Part shown: positions 54,081 through 64,000 of the stretch, in pieces
How positions within the stretch are numbered: position 1 is the first letter of the stretch
Layout of the letters: each line of letters begins with the position of its first letter
Assembly: GCA_022828595.1 (NCBI GenBank)
Contig: JAKGHH010000002.1
Span: forward strand, 85,962,076-86,026,075
Reading direction: 5' to 3'
DNA length: 64,000 nt
Source of the DNA: Nelumbo lutea
Lineage: Eukaryota > Streptophyta > Magnoliopsida > Proteales > Nelumbonaceae
Notes under the pieces: generated by a model
What the model saw: the letters and a program-made list of their open reading frames with translations, nothing else
What the model was told of the DNA's origin: nothing
Database searches by the model: none
Translations under genes and position numbers: made by a program

Positions 54081-55229
54081 CAAGACCGGAAGAGAAGGGA
54101 CCATGATGAGAGTAGACCAGATTGATAAAGTAAAAGACAAGACTGATGATCTGAGCGAAGACTGAGGACTCTGCCTCCAACGTGCAAGAACTTCACTTCC
54201 CTAAATGCACCTCGGTCCGAGATACTAGAGCAGATCCATGACCGCGGCTTCGTAAGATGGCTTGAGAAGATGAAGTTCCAGAACAATAAAAGAAGCTGAG
54301 ACAAATATTATGACTTCCATCGAGACCACGACCATGAGATGGAGAGTTGTCATGACTTGCACCACCACATGGAGGACCTTGTTAGATGTGGATACCTCGG
54401 TGGGTTCATAGACATCAAATACCATAAGCCAAAGGAGGAAGCACCTTGGCTCGGCACACCACCAGCCCAAGCTCCCCCAGTAGGAGTCATTGCGGTAATC
54501 TTAGGCAGAATGGCTTTTGGGGGGGAGAGCAGCTCAGCCTGCAAGGCATATGCATGGCTACATCAAGTTGAAGACATGGAGCAGAAAAGACAGCAGTAGA
54601 ATGATCAGATCACCTTCACTGAAGACAACCTTAGGGGGGTCTAGACTCGACATGATGATGCCCTTGTGATAACTATGGAAGTGGCCAAATTTGAAGTTTG
54701 ACGCATCTTGGTGGACATAGGAAGCTTGGCGGATATTCTTTTTGAAGAAGCCTTTGAGTAGCTCGGCATCAATAGGGATCATCTCACTCTAGTCAACACT
54801 CCCATGGTTGGCTTCTCCAAGGACTCCCTTATTCCCTAGGTGAAGATCACCCTACCACTGCTGATAAGGGGTGGTGACATCATCACCATAGCAATGGTTG
54901 ACTTCATCATCGTCTGAGCCCTTTCTCTAAAATGCCATCCTCAGTCAATTGACCTTGAATGCTTTGCGGGCTTTGGTTTCCACATACCACTTGGCCATGA
55001 AGTTCCTGACCCCATATAGAGTGGACGTGGCCCATGGGAACCAAAGGACCACAAGGCAATGCTACCTGATGGCCTACCGAGGAAGGCCTCATGCCGCCGA
55101 AGCACTCAACACAGAGAGCTTGGACCTAAGAGATGAGCTGTAGACATAGTGTAGCTAGCCCGTGGAAGACTTGATCAAAGTGTCTCTATGATGAAGACCC
55201 CAATAAGACAGTCCAGGTTGGATCCCTCC
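54081..55229 (+). pseudogene. G2 gag-pol linker and protease remnant
   Basis: It includes a His/Asp-rich stretch, YLGGFI and then the protease block VRRILVDIGSLADILF, where Tat-type proteases have VDxGSSADIL, followed by LINTPMVGFS-like and HPLGHEV-like segments. Frameshifts and stops occur every 30-60 codons. ORFs on the other strand here are shadows. Confidence 0.7.
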
Positions 55230-56165
55230 TGGAAGATCATCTATGGGATAACATAATAAAGCTACTGAAGGACAACACCAACATGTTCACCTGGTTGGTG
55301 GAAAATATGCTGAGGATTGACCCCGAGGTCATCACTCACTGTCTAAATGCTAACCCGTGCTACCGACCCATCAGGCAGAAGAAGAGGAGTTTCACCTCAG
55401 AACAATGGTAGGTGATCAATGAAAAATTCCAAAAACCGCTCAATGTCAGCTTCATCTAGAAAGTAACCTGCCTAGACTACCTAGCGAATGTGGTGATGGT
55501 CAAGAAGGCAATTGGAAAGTGGAGGATCTGCATTAACTTCATCGACCTAAACATGGCTTGTCCTAAAGATAGCTTCCCTTGTCGAGGATCGACCAACACG
55601 TCAATGCAATGGCGGGACATGAACTCCTAAGCTTCATGGGCGCACTCTCAGGCTATAACCAAATCTAGATGCACCTAGATGACTAGGAGAAAACAACACT
55701 CATCGCTGACCGAGGACTGTACTGCTACAAGGTAATGCCCTTCAGACTAAAGAACACTGGCGCTACTTACCAGTGGTTGGTGAATCAAACATTCAGGGAT
55801 CAGCTCATACTAAACGTGGAGGCTCATGTGGACAATATGCTGGTGAGCAAGAAAGTTGAGTAGTACCTGGATGACCATAAGGAAATCTTCAACACCCTCA
55901 AGAAGTATCAGATGAAGTTGAACAAGATGAAGTGTACCTTCGGCGTCAGCTTTGGAAAATTCCTGGGGTTCATAGTCATGCAAAGGGGGATTAAGGCTAA
56001 CCTAGAGAAGATTCAAGCCATCATCGACATGCAGTCATCATGGACTTATAAAGAAGTGCAACGCCTCACTGGATGGATAGCCACACTCAGCAGGTTCATG
56101 TTGAAGTCCATGGACCGATGCTTGCCCTTCTTTAAAGCACTAAAAAAGGTGAAAGACTTCTAGTG
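55230..56165 (+). pseudogene. G2 reverse transcriptase
   Basis: Recognisable blocks are MFTWLVENMLRIDPEVITHC and RPIRQKKRSFTSEQW, then VVMVKKAIGKWRICINFIDL, NMACPKDSFP and AHVDNMLVSKK, where the catalytic VDD box has its second Asp changed to Asn. The open stretch 55912-56163 has MKLNKMKCTFGVSFGKFLGF and the RLTGWIATLSRF thumb motif. This RT is of gypsy type. At least ten stops or shifts disable it. Confidence 0.85.
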
Positions 56166-57230
56166 AACCAAGGAATGTGAATAGTCCTTCCAAGAGCTGA
56201 AGAGATACCTAAGCTCGCCACCTCTACTCAAAAAACCGAACTAGGAGATTTAGTCCTGCTCTACCTATCAGTTAGGGATGAAGTGACCAACTCAATCTTG
56301 GTAAAGGATGAAGGTCAGACCCAGAGGCCAATCTACTACATCAACAAGGTCCTCATAGGCATAGAGATATGATACTCAAACTTTGAGAAGGTCTCTCTGG
56401 CCCTAGTCACCTTAGAAAGAAAACTTAGACCATACTTTCAGGCCCACAATGTCTGGGTGCTCACCGATCAGCCTCTCAAGCAAGTCTTGCAGAGGCCAGA
56501 GGCATCTAGCTGCCTAGTCAAATGGAGTGTGGAGCTGAGTGAGTTCGACATCGACTACACGCCTCAACCCACCATCAAAGCCCAAGCATTGGCCGACTTC
56601 TTGGCTGAATGCACCTTTTCAGCATAGGATCCAACCAAAGCCCCACCAACCTGGACTCTTCATGTGGACAACTTGTCCAACTAGCAAGGTAGCAGAACTA
56701 AGTTCATTCTCCTTGGCCCAGACAACACCATCCTAGAGCATGCCCTCGGTTTGAGTTCAAACCATCCAACAAAGAGGTTGAGTATGAAGCTCTGGTCACT
56801 GTAATTCAGCTTGCCTTGGATCTCAGAGCTAGGCGAGTTGATGCCTTCAGTGACTCCCAAATGGTGGTCAATCAGGTCACCAACCAGTTCAAAGCAAGGG
56901 TGCCAACTATGATGAGGTACTTATAGAAAGTGTAGGAGCTCATTCAATGGCTCATACACTTCACCATACAGCAAATCCCTAGAGTCGAGAACATCCGAGT
57001 AGATGCACTCCCAAAGCTCGCCAGCTCGCCCTGAGTAGACCTCATCACCGCCGTTAGGATGGACACCCTAGCATAGCCCAACATCTCAAAGATAGCCCTA
57101 CTAATCCTCCCCGTTCAGCAAGAGTCATCTTGCATGGACCCCATCGTATAGTATCTATAAGATGGCACTCTCTCAAATGACCAAACCGAAGCAAAAAGAA
57201 TCACCCATAGGTAAACTCAATACTGCTTTA
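56166..57230 (+). pseudogene. G2 RNase H and second (archaeal-like) RNase H region
   Basis: Pieces of the gypsy RNase H (VLTDQPLKQVLQRPE-like block near 56460) are followed by the spacer and a second RNase H start WTLHVDNLSN near 56650. The second domain is a mark of the Tat lineage, known to carry an extra archaeal-type RNase H. It is heavily frameshifted. Confidence 0.7.
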
Positions 57231-58274
57231 TCAGAGGACAACTTTATTGCTGGTCACATACTCTCGCCTACCTGAGGTGTCTCCCTCCGACAGAGGCTGA
57301 CTACGTCCTCAGGGAGATACACGAGGGTATCTGCAGAGATCACCCCGGTGCACGAACCTTGGCTTATAAGGCACTTTGGCAAGGTTACTTCTGGACCACC
57401 ATGAAGTAAGATGTAACTTAACTCATGAAGAAGTGCGACTGTTATCAAAGGCACTCAAACCTTCACCACCAAACAACAACTCCCCTAACACCCATTACCA
57501 GTCCATGAAGTTTTTCCCAATGGGGGATGGATATCCTCGGGGCCTTCCCCACCGTAGTCAGGTAGAAGAACTTCCTCCTTGTCATAGTCGACTATTTCAC
57601 GAAGTGGGTGGAGGCTGAACCCCTAGCATGTATCACCACACAGAATGATCAGAGCTTCTTATGGTAGAACATCATCTATCATTTCGACATCCTCATGACC
57701 TCATAATCGACAATGGCTCCTAGTTCATCAATCGGAAGTTTGAGGCCTTCTATGTAGAGTTGAAGATAGACCATCAGACCATAGACGTTCACTGACCACA
57801 AAGCAAATGGACCTAAGTGACCAACTGAACTCTGCTCCATGACTTGAAGACCAGACTCAACAAGGCCAAGGGTAGATGGGTTGAAAAACTTCCTAGCATC
57901 CTTTGGGCCTATAGAACCATGCCATGGACAGCCACCGGAGAGACTCCTTTCAGCCTTCCATATGGAACCGAGGTGATGATCCCCATTGAGATTGACTCTC
58001 CCACTCTCCGAGCCTAGCTCTACAATGACAAGTAGAACAGTGAGGATCTTCATGCAAAGCTCAACTTTATAGAAGAGGCCCGCAACCGAGCACACCTCAA
58101 GATGGTAGCATAGTAGTACAGGATGGACAAATACTACGACTCTAAATTTCGAAGGAGGGAGTTCAAGATAGGGGACCTTGTCCTCCGCAAAGTCATAGTA
58201 CTAGCACCAAGAGAAAGGGAAGCTTGGACCAAACTAGGAGGGTCCATACAGGGTAACAACCGAGGACTTTTAGG
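57231..58274 (+). pseudogene. G2 integrase
   Basis: Recognisable parts are LREIHEGICRDHPGARTLAY and KALWQGYFWTTMK, then the zinc-binding CDCYQRHS. In the core, QWGMDILGAFP carries the first Asp and is followed by LLVIVDYFTKWVEAEPLA. Then come MKLN-like wrecked segments, WAYRTMPWTATGETPF-like sequence in another frame and GGSIQGNN at the end. Stops and shifts abound. At about 58275 it passes into a copia leader. Confidence 0.8.
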
Positions 58275-59087
58275 TTAAACCTTTTGGCCTCTATCAAACA
58301 AGGTTCATTACCATTTTAGGTTAAACCTTTTTGTCTAGTAAGTGCTGACCCGTCATATCGTGGACACGAAGGTACCGTGGAAGAGTCTTCCATTTTAGGA
58401 TAGGCCTCTCCCACATCGGTCTATGATGCCCCTATCATCTTATGAAGCAATCTAGCTGATTGGAACAGCAAATGGATAGCCCAATTTTCTGGTGCATCTC
58501 CACCCACCGATTCAGCCCACCTTCATTCTAATGATGAAAGGCCTTTAGAGAATTCATCATATGATATTCCTTATCACTTACACTTATATTAATCTGGAGG
58601 GAACAAGTTAAAACAATTGTTGTGTCTGGTTTAGGTCATACCAAAGTGACTCCCATTGACTCTCATAAAGCCAGATTTAAATTGGCCCAAAACGGTTTAT
58701 GGTTCCACGGGGTTCCTCTTGGGGAAGAAACTGATTAGGGGGACCATTGAGAAGGGAGATCATCCAATGATCTGAAGGCACCATGGGAATGATGTGCATT
58801 TAGCCATGGTATTCGTAGAGAGCCACATATGATTAAACATGGGCCAACCACTTCACAAGCATTCACATAGGCTGATGTTGCTTTAACTTAGCAAAATTAT
58901 GTTTTTCAAGAGTGGGCCAAATTGTGTCATGTGATGGGCCATCAAACCATTGGCCCATAACCGAATTTGAGTCACCTAAAATGTGACCCATGGGTCTGAG
59001 ATCATACCCTATTTAACCATGGTTTTGGTCCAACCAGTTTGGACTAAACTAAGTCAATTTGGCATAGGTTTTGGTGTCCAAAACATG
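58275..59087 (-). repeat. Copia-5: leader fragment
   Basis: It is collinear with about 10840-11760 of the Copia-2 leader: 'caaggttcattaccatttta', 'ggtctatgatgcccctatca', 'aaaggcctttagagaattca', 'ttggtccaaccagtttgga'. It has no LTR, gag or primer site. It separates the truncated integrase of G2 from the truncated RNase H of G3. Confidence 0.85.
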
Positions 59088-60010
59088 CTATCGTCCTCAC
59101 CAACAAACCTCTAAGGCAAGTCTTACTCAAGCCCGAGGTCTCTAGTCGACTGACGAAGAGGGCCGTTGAGCTCAGCGAGTATGACCTTCAATATAAGCCA
59201 TGAGCTACTATTAAGGCCCAAGCCTTAGTAGATTTCGTTGTGGAGTGCACTTTTAGCTCCAAAGTCCCTAGGCCGATTGAGCATGAGGCCCCCAGCTCGG
59301 GCAAACCTAGAGCTCCTAGGCCGATTGAGTTCGAGCACCGTGAGGTAGCAGCTAGTGCAGCATCTCTCCTAGTTAGGCCAAGAGCGAACTAGGATGAGGA
59401 GCCCTGGATCCTTCATGTAGATGGCTCCTCGAACCAGTAGGGCAGCGGAGCCGGAATAGTTTTGCACGACCCAAGTGGCATGAAACTAGAGTACACACTA
59501 CGCTTTGAGTTTGCGACATCCAACAATGAAGTAGAGTACGAAGCGTTGATAGCTGGGCTAGCTCTAGCCAAAGAAATGAAAGCCAAGCACATCATCATCT
59601 ACAACAATTCCCAGCTCGTGGTCAATCAGGTCATAGGAGAATACGAAGCTCGTGAATCGACTATGATTGCCTACCTGACCAAAGTAAAAGGGGCTCTGCC
59701 CAACTTCCAGTCACACTTCATCAAGCAAGTCCCGAGGTCTGAGAACGCTGAGACCGACGCACTGACCCGGTTAGCCAACACCAATGATAACACCAAAAGA
59801 ACCGTGTACATAGAGAACCTGCCTCAGCCTAGAATTCTTGGGGGGGCAAAGGAGGTCGCTCCTGTCATTCAAGCAGAGCCGAGCTGGATTGACCCGCTCG
59901 CGAGCTTCTTGCTATATGGGACCCTCCCTGCAGATCGCAATGCCACCAGAAGGGTAGAGCGTCAGGCAGCCAAATATGTCATGATAGATGAATAGTTGTA
60001 CCGAAGATCC
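59087..60010 (+). pseudogene. G3 RNase H end and archaeal-like RNase H
   Basis: It starts VLTNKPLRQVLLKPE with the end of the gypsy RNase H. The spacer follows, then the second RNase H: WILHVDGSSNQ (first Asp), SNNEVEYEALIAGLALAKEM (Glu), IIYNNSQLVVNQ (the usual Asp of DSQLVV is Asn) and AETDALTRLA (last Asp). The frame 59462-59995 is open for 177 codons and is the best preserved enzyme segment of any gypsy here. A linker with LPADRNATRRVERQAAKYVM precedes the integrase. Confidence 0.88.
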
Positions 60011-61110
60011 TACATGCTCCCCTACCTGCGCTGCTTGCGACCTTCCTAAGCTGAGCTCGTGCTCTACGACACTCATGAGGGCTTGTGGTGGACACTTGGG
60101 GGGCAGGGCCCTCACCCAAAAAGCACTATGATAGGGATACTACTAGCCAACAATGAATGCAGATGCCATTGAGCTCATCAAAAAGTGTGACAAGTGTCAG
60201 AGACATGCCAACATCCACCATCAACCCGCTGCCGATCTCAAGTATCTCACTAGCCCGTGGCCTTTCGCACAATGGGGCATCGATATACTTGGACCGTTTC
60301 CACTAACAACAGGCCAGAGGAAGTTTCTAGTGGTCGTAGTGGATTATTTCACCAAGTGAGTAGAAGCCAAATTTCTTGTAACAATCACAACCCAAAATGT
60401 TCAGAACTTCTTTTGAAAGAACATAGTGTGCCGCTTTGGTTACCTCGGGTATTGATTTCTGATAACAGAAAGCAGTTCGAGGAAATCAAATTCCAGAACT
60501 GGTGCCAAGACATGGGGATCCGACAAAACTTCACTTTAGTCGCGCACCCTCAAGCAAACAGCCAAGCAAAAGTCACGAACAGAGTTATACTCCACGGATT
60601 GAAGGCATGGTTAGACCGAGCTAAAGGACTATGGGCGGACGAGCTACCCAGTGTTCTATGGGCTTACCGAACTACAGAGAAGACCGCCACAGGAGAGACT
60701 CCCTTCAACCTCACCTATGGCACTGAGGCAGTCATCCCAGTTGAAATCGAGGTTCCCTCGCTATGACTAGAAGCATACGATGACAAGGCAAATGAAGGCG
60801 AGCTATGTAACAACCTTGACCTACTCGATGAAGTAAGGGACCTCACCTATATCGGGACCGCAACCTACCAGCAAAGAGTAGCTCGGTACTATAACGCTAG
60901 GGTCAAGAAGTGAAACCTCCACGTCGATGACCTTGTCCTTCGTAAAGTTATGGTACCTGAGCCCGACACTAGCAAGCTTGGACCGAATTGGGAAGGACCC
61001 TACCGAGTGAAAAGGGTGCTCGGGGAAGGAACATACGAGCTCAAAACCCTTGTAGAGAAACAAGTACCTCGGGCATGGAATATTGTCAACTTAAGGCAAT
61101 ATTACCTGTA
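60011..61110 (+). pseudogene. G3 integrase
   Basis: It contains CDKCQRHANIHH (zinc finger end), WPFAQWGIDILGPFP (first Asp), KFLVVVVDYFTK, VLISDNRKQFEEIKFQNWCQ (second Asp), and NSQAKVTNRVILHGLKAWL, where the catalytic Glu of the usual GQVEVTNR is Lys. Then come WAYRTTEKTATGETPFNLTY and, in the last frame, NWEGPYRVKRVLGEGTYEL and WNIVNLRQYYL with a TAA stop at 61108-61110. Two or three frameshifts separate the pieces. Confidence 0.88.
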
Positions 61111-61112
61111 AC

Positions 61113-61430
61113 TACTGAGTAGACCATGAGTCACTCTCAGAGCATAAGGGCCAGAATGCCGAGCTAACACGAACTCGGCGCAACAAGACCCAGTCGCCTC
61201 CATGGCATGGGCAAGCTACTAAGTAGACCATGAGTCACTCCCAGAGCCTAAGGGCCGAAATGCTGAGCTAACATGACCTCAGCACAATAAGACCTAGTCA
61301 CCTCCATGGCATGGGCAAACTCCAAGGGTAGACTATAAGTCACCCCCTTAGCTTAAGGGCTAAAACACCAAGCTGACTAAGATCTTAGCATCAAGAAAGA
61401 CTTAGCCACTTCAGTGGTGAAGGCAAAGTA
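61113..61430. repeat. Tandem repeat downstream of G3 pol, three units of about 104 bp
   Basis: Units start at about 61113, 61217 and 61321. The first two are nearly the same ('gtagaccatgagtcactc', 'cctccatggcatgggcaa'). The third is more diverged and slightly longer. Tandem repeats at this place are known in Tat-type elements. Confidence 0.85.
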
Positions 61431-61891
61431 TGAAATATCAGAGGCGTAAACAGCTCGAGTTTAAACCCCATGAAGCATAGCTCATCTCAGTACGTTGGTT
61501 GAACTAAGGAATCACCAACAAGCATATAGTTCGGTCTTACATGGTAATCACTTCGCGGTATACCATAAAGATGCCTTAAATGTTAAGAGATAGCTCGGGA
61601 TAGTGTCTACCGAAAAGTCTTACTTCAGGTATGTAGCTCTAATAGCTTGAGTGATGAGATCACTTTAGTAAAAATAAAGGGAGCACGCCATACTTTGAAG
61701 AAAAAAGAAATTTCATTTAACACTCCAGAAAAAAAAAAAAAAAAAACTGAGCTAAATAGCTCGAGAAAGTTTAACAAGAGGTAAAAAGGGCACAACCGCC
61801 TAACAAGATCTTTTCAAGACCGGGTTATGGCACCCGAGAGCCACTAGAAATCATAGTAGAAAAATCATAGCAGCCAGCCTCAGGGGTCTAC
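61431..61891. other. G3 non-coding stretch between tandem repeat and antisense unit
   Basis: No coding frame is seen. It contains an A run at about 61728-61746 that could be a remnant of a polyadenylation region on the plus strand. Confidence 0.5.
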
Positions 61892-62455
61892 CTACTCCAC
61901 CTCGTCCTCATCCTCTAGGGAGTCAGGCTCTTCCTCCTCCGCCTAGTCCACCGTCTTAAGAGCCAGGCCCTTCATTGTGATGCCATCAAGGTTGAGCCCA
62001 GAGAATTTCTTTCAGACCAACCAGCGGTAGAGCTTGAATCCAAAGTGGTACAAGCTCGAGCCATACTCCATTTGGAGGTCGTGATACTCCAGGGAGTCCT
62101 TGAAGTCCCAGACCACCCTCTCTCGCACGGCCTCCACCATGGTGTCGAAGTTTCGAGTTCGGTCAAGAAGTGTGGACTCTAAGTCCCGAAGCTGTTGGAG
62201 AAGGAGCTCCCTCTCCGCGGCCACCCTCGATGACTGCTCCCTGTAGAGTGCGCTCTCCTTGGAAAGTCTGATGATCTATGCCTCTTGGTCCTGGACGAGC
62301 TGCTCCTGAGACTTGCTTCCCTTGCGAGTGTGAAGGAGCTCACCCCGGGTTTGGTCGAGCTCGCCTTGGAGCTTCTAAACGATGACCCTCTGATTATGAG
62401 CGTCGCCAGAGTGGATGTTCGTCTGGAAGGCCATGGCGTGGATGTCGGAGTTCAC

Positions 62456-62528
62456 CTGTCAACAGGAGACTAAGGTCAGAATGCAGCAAAAGGAAGCGAA
62501 AGACAAGGAGAGGGAAAGGACCATTTAC
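62456..62528 (-). other. Putative 73-nt intron in the G3 antisense gene
   Basis: On the minus strand the donor is GTGGTAAATG (splice before GTAAAT) and the acceptor is TCTCCTGTTGACAG, with a pyrimidine-rich interior. The junction is in phase 0: THYMV joins VNSDIHAM, and the frame after it continues into the coiled coil with only two TAG stops. Without splicing, the coiled-coil frame is not connected to the upstream frame. Confidence 0.6.
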
Positions 62529-62935
62529 CACCATATAGTGAGTGGAGGCAAGCATGGCGAGATCCCCGAGCTCCATCTCCCCCCACTTAGTGATCTCCTC
62601 ATGGCAAATCGCCCTTCGGCTCTTACGCCTGGTCACCACATAATCATTAATACCCTCCCAGCTTCCCACTAGGAGCCGTGGGTGGAGAAACGGATGAGAA
62701 GGACCAGGAGGAATCACCCCTTGCTGCAAGAGATCACCCTCCTCGAGGCCAACTCCACCAGCACCTCCTTCAGATGGAGGTAGTGGAACTTCAAGCGGTG
62801 GAGAAGTGAAGTCTGGTTCTGCATACTCGAACTCAGTACCCTCAGAGGTGGGAGTCCGGTCAAGATGCGATCTCTTCACTTTGCGCTTCTAGTTGCTTGA
62901 GAGGAGCCGGCGTGCGTCAACACTATACATGGTGG

Positions 62936-63027
62936 CTGCCAAAAAACCACAAGATATTAGTTCAATAAGAAACAAAATGCATGTATACACTATTGTTACA
63001 AGGCACTATGCGACCTAAAAGGACAAC
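62936..63027 (-). other. Possible 92-nt intron in the G3 antisense gene (tentative)
   Basis: The acceptor is strong on the minus strand (GTGGTTTTTTGGCAG) and is followed by MYSVDARRLL. The donor GATAG/GTTGTC fits but leaves the frames out of step by one position, so either another donor is used or there is an indel. Confidence 0.35.
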
Positions 63028-63902
63028 CTATCCAGGCTCAAGCTGGCCTGCACGAGCTTCTCCTCGGTCAAGTAGTCCGAACAAAAGAAGCCTATTGATG
63101 CCTAGCACAACATCATTTTTTGAGTTTTAGGGTCCAGCTCAGCCCCGGGGTCCTGGATGTCACCCCTCCAAGAAGTTGGGAAGGGCCAGCCCTCGGGGTT
63201 ACGAACCACAAAATAATCCTGCTTCCAGGTGGGAATCTTGTTTGGTAGCTTGTACAAGAGCTTATAGCCACAGCGGGGAGAGAGGTAGTAAAAACGCCTT
63301 TTCAGAGGATCTCTAGGAGCGGCATTTTTGATACAGAGAATAGAAGCAAAAATGTCAAGGTTCAAAGGGAGGCAATACTCATAACACAAAGAAATGGTCC
63401 CAACCATGTTTCGGATAGCACCTTCACTATTAGGGGGTGCAGGGGAAGATGCAGGCCAGCCTCGAGCTATTGCTGGAAAATAACTATCTCATTGGGACCA
63501 TGCTCCCAAGGGAAGTTACCAGTGGGGAGACTGTAGATGAGGCCCCCAGGAAGGTGAAAATAGCGGATTTGAGACATGAGTCTCTCCACCATCATTGAGG
63601 AAGAACCAAAGGTGTCAGGCTCCCTCCCCCGAGAAGTAGAGACCACATCACTGGATGTGTCCCAAGCCTCCGAAACCTGCTCCCATGCTCCCCCGGAGCT
63701 TGAGGAATTGTCGTCATCCTGGTTACCATCCCGATAATAAGTATGGTACGGATACCTAGACATGATTGATAGGGATTGAGACTCATCGGAAAAGACAAAA
63801 TGAAGTGAACAGAAGAGCTCTAGTAGACTAGATGGATGCACGACCTCAGAATCCAAAGACAACAAGATAGCATGAAAGGAAATGAGGCCTAGGGGGCCCT
63901 CC

Positions 63903-63910
63903 TATTTATA
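63903..63910 (-). promoter_or_regulatory. TATA box for the G3 antisense gene
   Basis: On the minus strand it reads TATAAATA within 'ggctataaataggaggg', about 140 bases upstream of the ATG at 63763. It is a consensus-grade box pointing toward the antisense ORF, separate from any LTR visible in the window. Confidence 0.65.
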
Positions 63911-64000
63911 GCCACTACGCCCCCAAATCAATGGCCCGGATTAAGGAAGATCTGACGGCTCATAGTCAAGCTGACTGCATGCCTTCTAAAACCGAAATGT

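Larger units (their letters stand above)
50430..58274 (+). mobile_element. G2: Tat-like gypsy element, 5' LTR to integrase, interrupted by a solo LTR
   Basis: In plus-strand order: a 5' LTR (start uncertain, end 50948), a primer site (50955), gag (51023-51500 and 53395-54080, split by the copia solo LTR), protease (about 54600-54910), RT (55230-56165), RNase H with a second RNase H-like segment (56170-57040) and integrase (57240-58260). The 3' end and second LTR are missing; pol runs into Copia-5 at 58275. Stops are frequent throughout. Confidence 0.83.
61892..63763 (-). pseudogene. G3 antisense gene: Transposase_28-like protein with C-terminal coiled coil and short intron(s)
   Basis: On the minus strand, from the ATG at 63761-63763 (MSRYPYHTYY), an acidic Ser-rich region (about residues 12-60) is followed by MSQIRYFHLPGGLIYSLP and, across one stop, LEAGLHLPLHPLIVKVLSET. 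After a frameshift come YEYCLPLNLDIFASIL, RRFYYLSPRCGYKLLYKLPN and TWKQDYFVVRNPEGWPFPTS. This is the plant Transposase_28 ('putative gypsy type transposon') pattern as I know it. A Pro/Glu-rich middle (62560-62880) follows. Past a likely intron, a coiled coil of about 90 residues (NQRVIV-x-KLQGELDQTRGELL ... AAERELLLQQLRDLESTLLD) leads into EYHDLQMEYGSSLYHFGFKL and an acidic end. About five stops and two frameshifts make this copy a pseudogene. Function is unknown. Confidence 0.68.
59087..64000 (+). mobile_element. G3: Tat-like gypsy element, RNase H to antisense ORF; 3' LTR outside the window
   Basis: It begins abruptly inside RNase H and continues through the second RNase H, integrase and pol stop (61108-61110), a three-unit 104-bp tandem repeat and a long antisense gene-like unit. 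LTR, gag, protease and RT of this element are missing on the left. The 3' LTR must lie to the right if present. Confidence 0.8.

Noticed and set aside
53624..54304. 226-codon minus-strand ORF
   Set aside because: It is the mirror of G2 gag, which has family motifs on the plus strand. The minus frame has none.
57679..58095. 138-codon minus-strand ORF
   Set aside because: It is antisense to G2 integrase. The plus strand carries the recognised integrase motifs.
62415..62672. 85-codon plus-strand ORF near the antisense gene
   Set aside because: It is the shadow of the minus-strand Transposase_28-like gene and overlaps its predicted intron.

Overview
The window is plant nuclear DNA, almost certainly from an angiosperm. 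It is densely packed with old, nested LTR retrotransposons (Ty1/copia and Ty3/gypsy Athila-like and Tat-like) around one small island of ordinary plant sequence. That island carries one recognisable gene, a FANTASTIC FOUR (FAF)-domain protein at 39861-40265 (+). The species cannot be fixed from the sequence. There are no rRNA or tRNA genes, CRISPR arrays or bacterial features. Every transposon reading frame seen is broken by stops, frameshifts or deletions.

Layout. One copia family supplies Copia-1 (1-4897), Copia-2 (5947-13180), Copia-3 (18440-21441 plus 35947-36522), Copia-4 (41583-49922), a leader fragment Copia-5 (58275-59087), two solo LTRs (28063-30014 and 51517-53390) and one inverted leader fragment (4906-5946). 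All but the last lie on the minus strand. The family has LTRs of about 1.9 kb, an initiator-Met-tRNA-type primer site (TGGTATCAGAGCC) and an unusually long leader of about 1.77 kb before gag. An Athila-like gypsy family occurs three times: copy A on the plus strand (13326-18440), and copies B and C on the minus strand in one 14.5-kb LTR-internal-LTR-internal-LTR complex (21442-35941). That complex sits in the Copia-3 LTR with matching GATCA target-site copies. The copies carry a gag zinc knuckle and a protease but no reverse transcriptase or integrase. A copia solo LTR with a perfect CTAAA duplication sits inside copy C, so insertion order can be read: Copia-3, then the Athila complex, then the solo LTR.

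Three Tat-like gypsy elements lie on the plus strand: G1 (36523-38585, only the pol end, an antisense ORF remnant and the 3' LTR), G2 (about 50430-58274, LTR to integrase, interrupted by a solo LTR) and G3 (59087 to beyond the window end).

Most interesting content. G3 carries, downstream of pol and on the opposite strand, a gene-like unit of about 1.9 kb (61892-63763, minus). It has its own TATA box (63903-63910), at least one well-formed short intron, an N-terminal half resembling the plant Transposase_28 ('putative gypsy type transposon') family and a C-terminal coiled coil. G1, a different element, has a homologous antisense remnant at the same place (36660-37270, minus). The other notable points are the pol-less Athila family, a protease active-site change shared by all copia copies, an inverted pair of copia leaders, and long AAATTT/AATTTG-type arrays in the Athila leaders.
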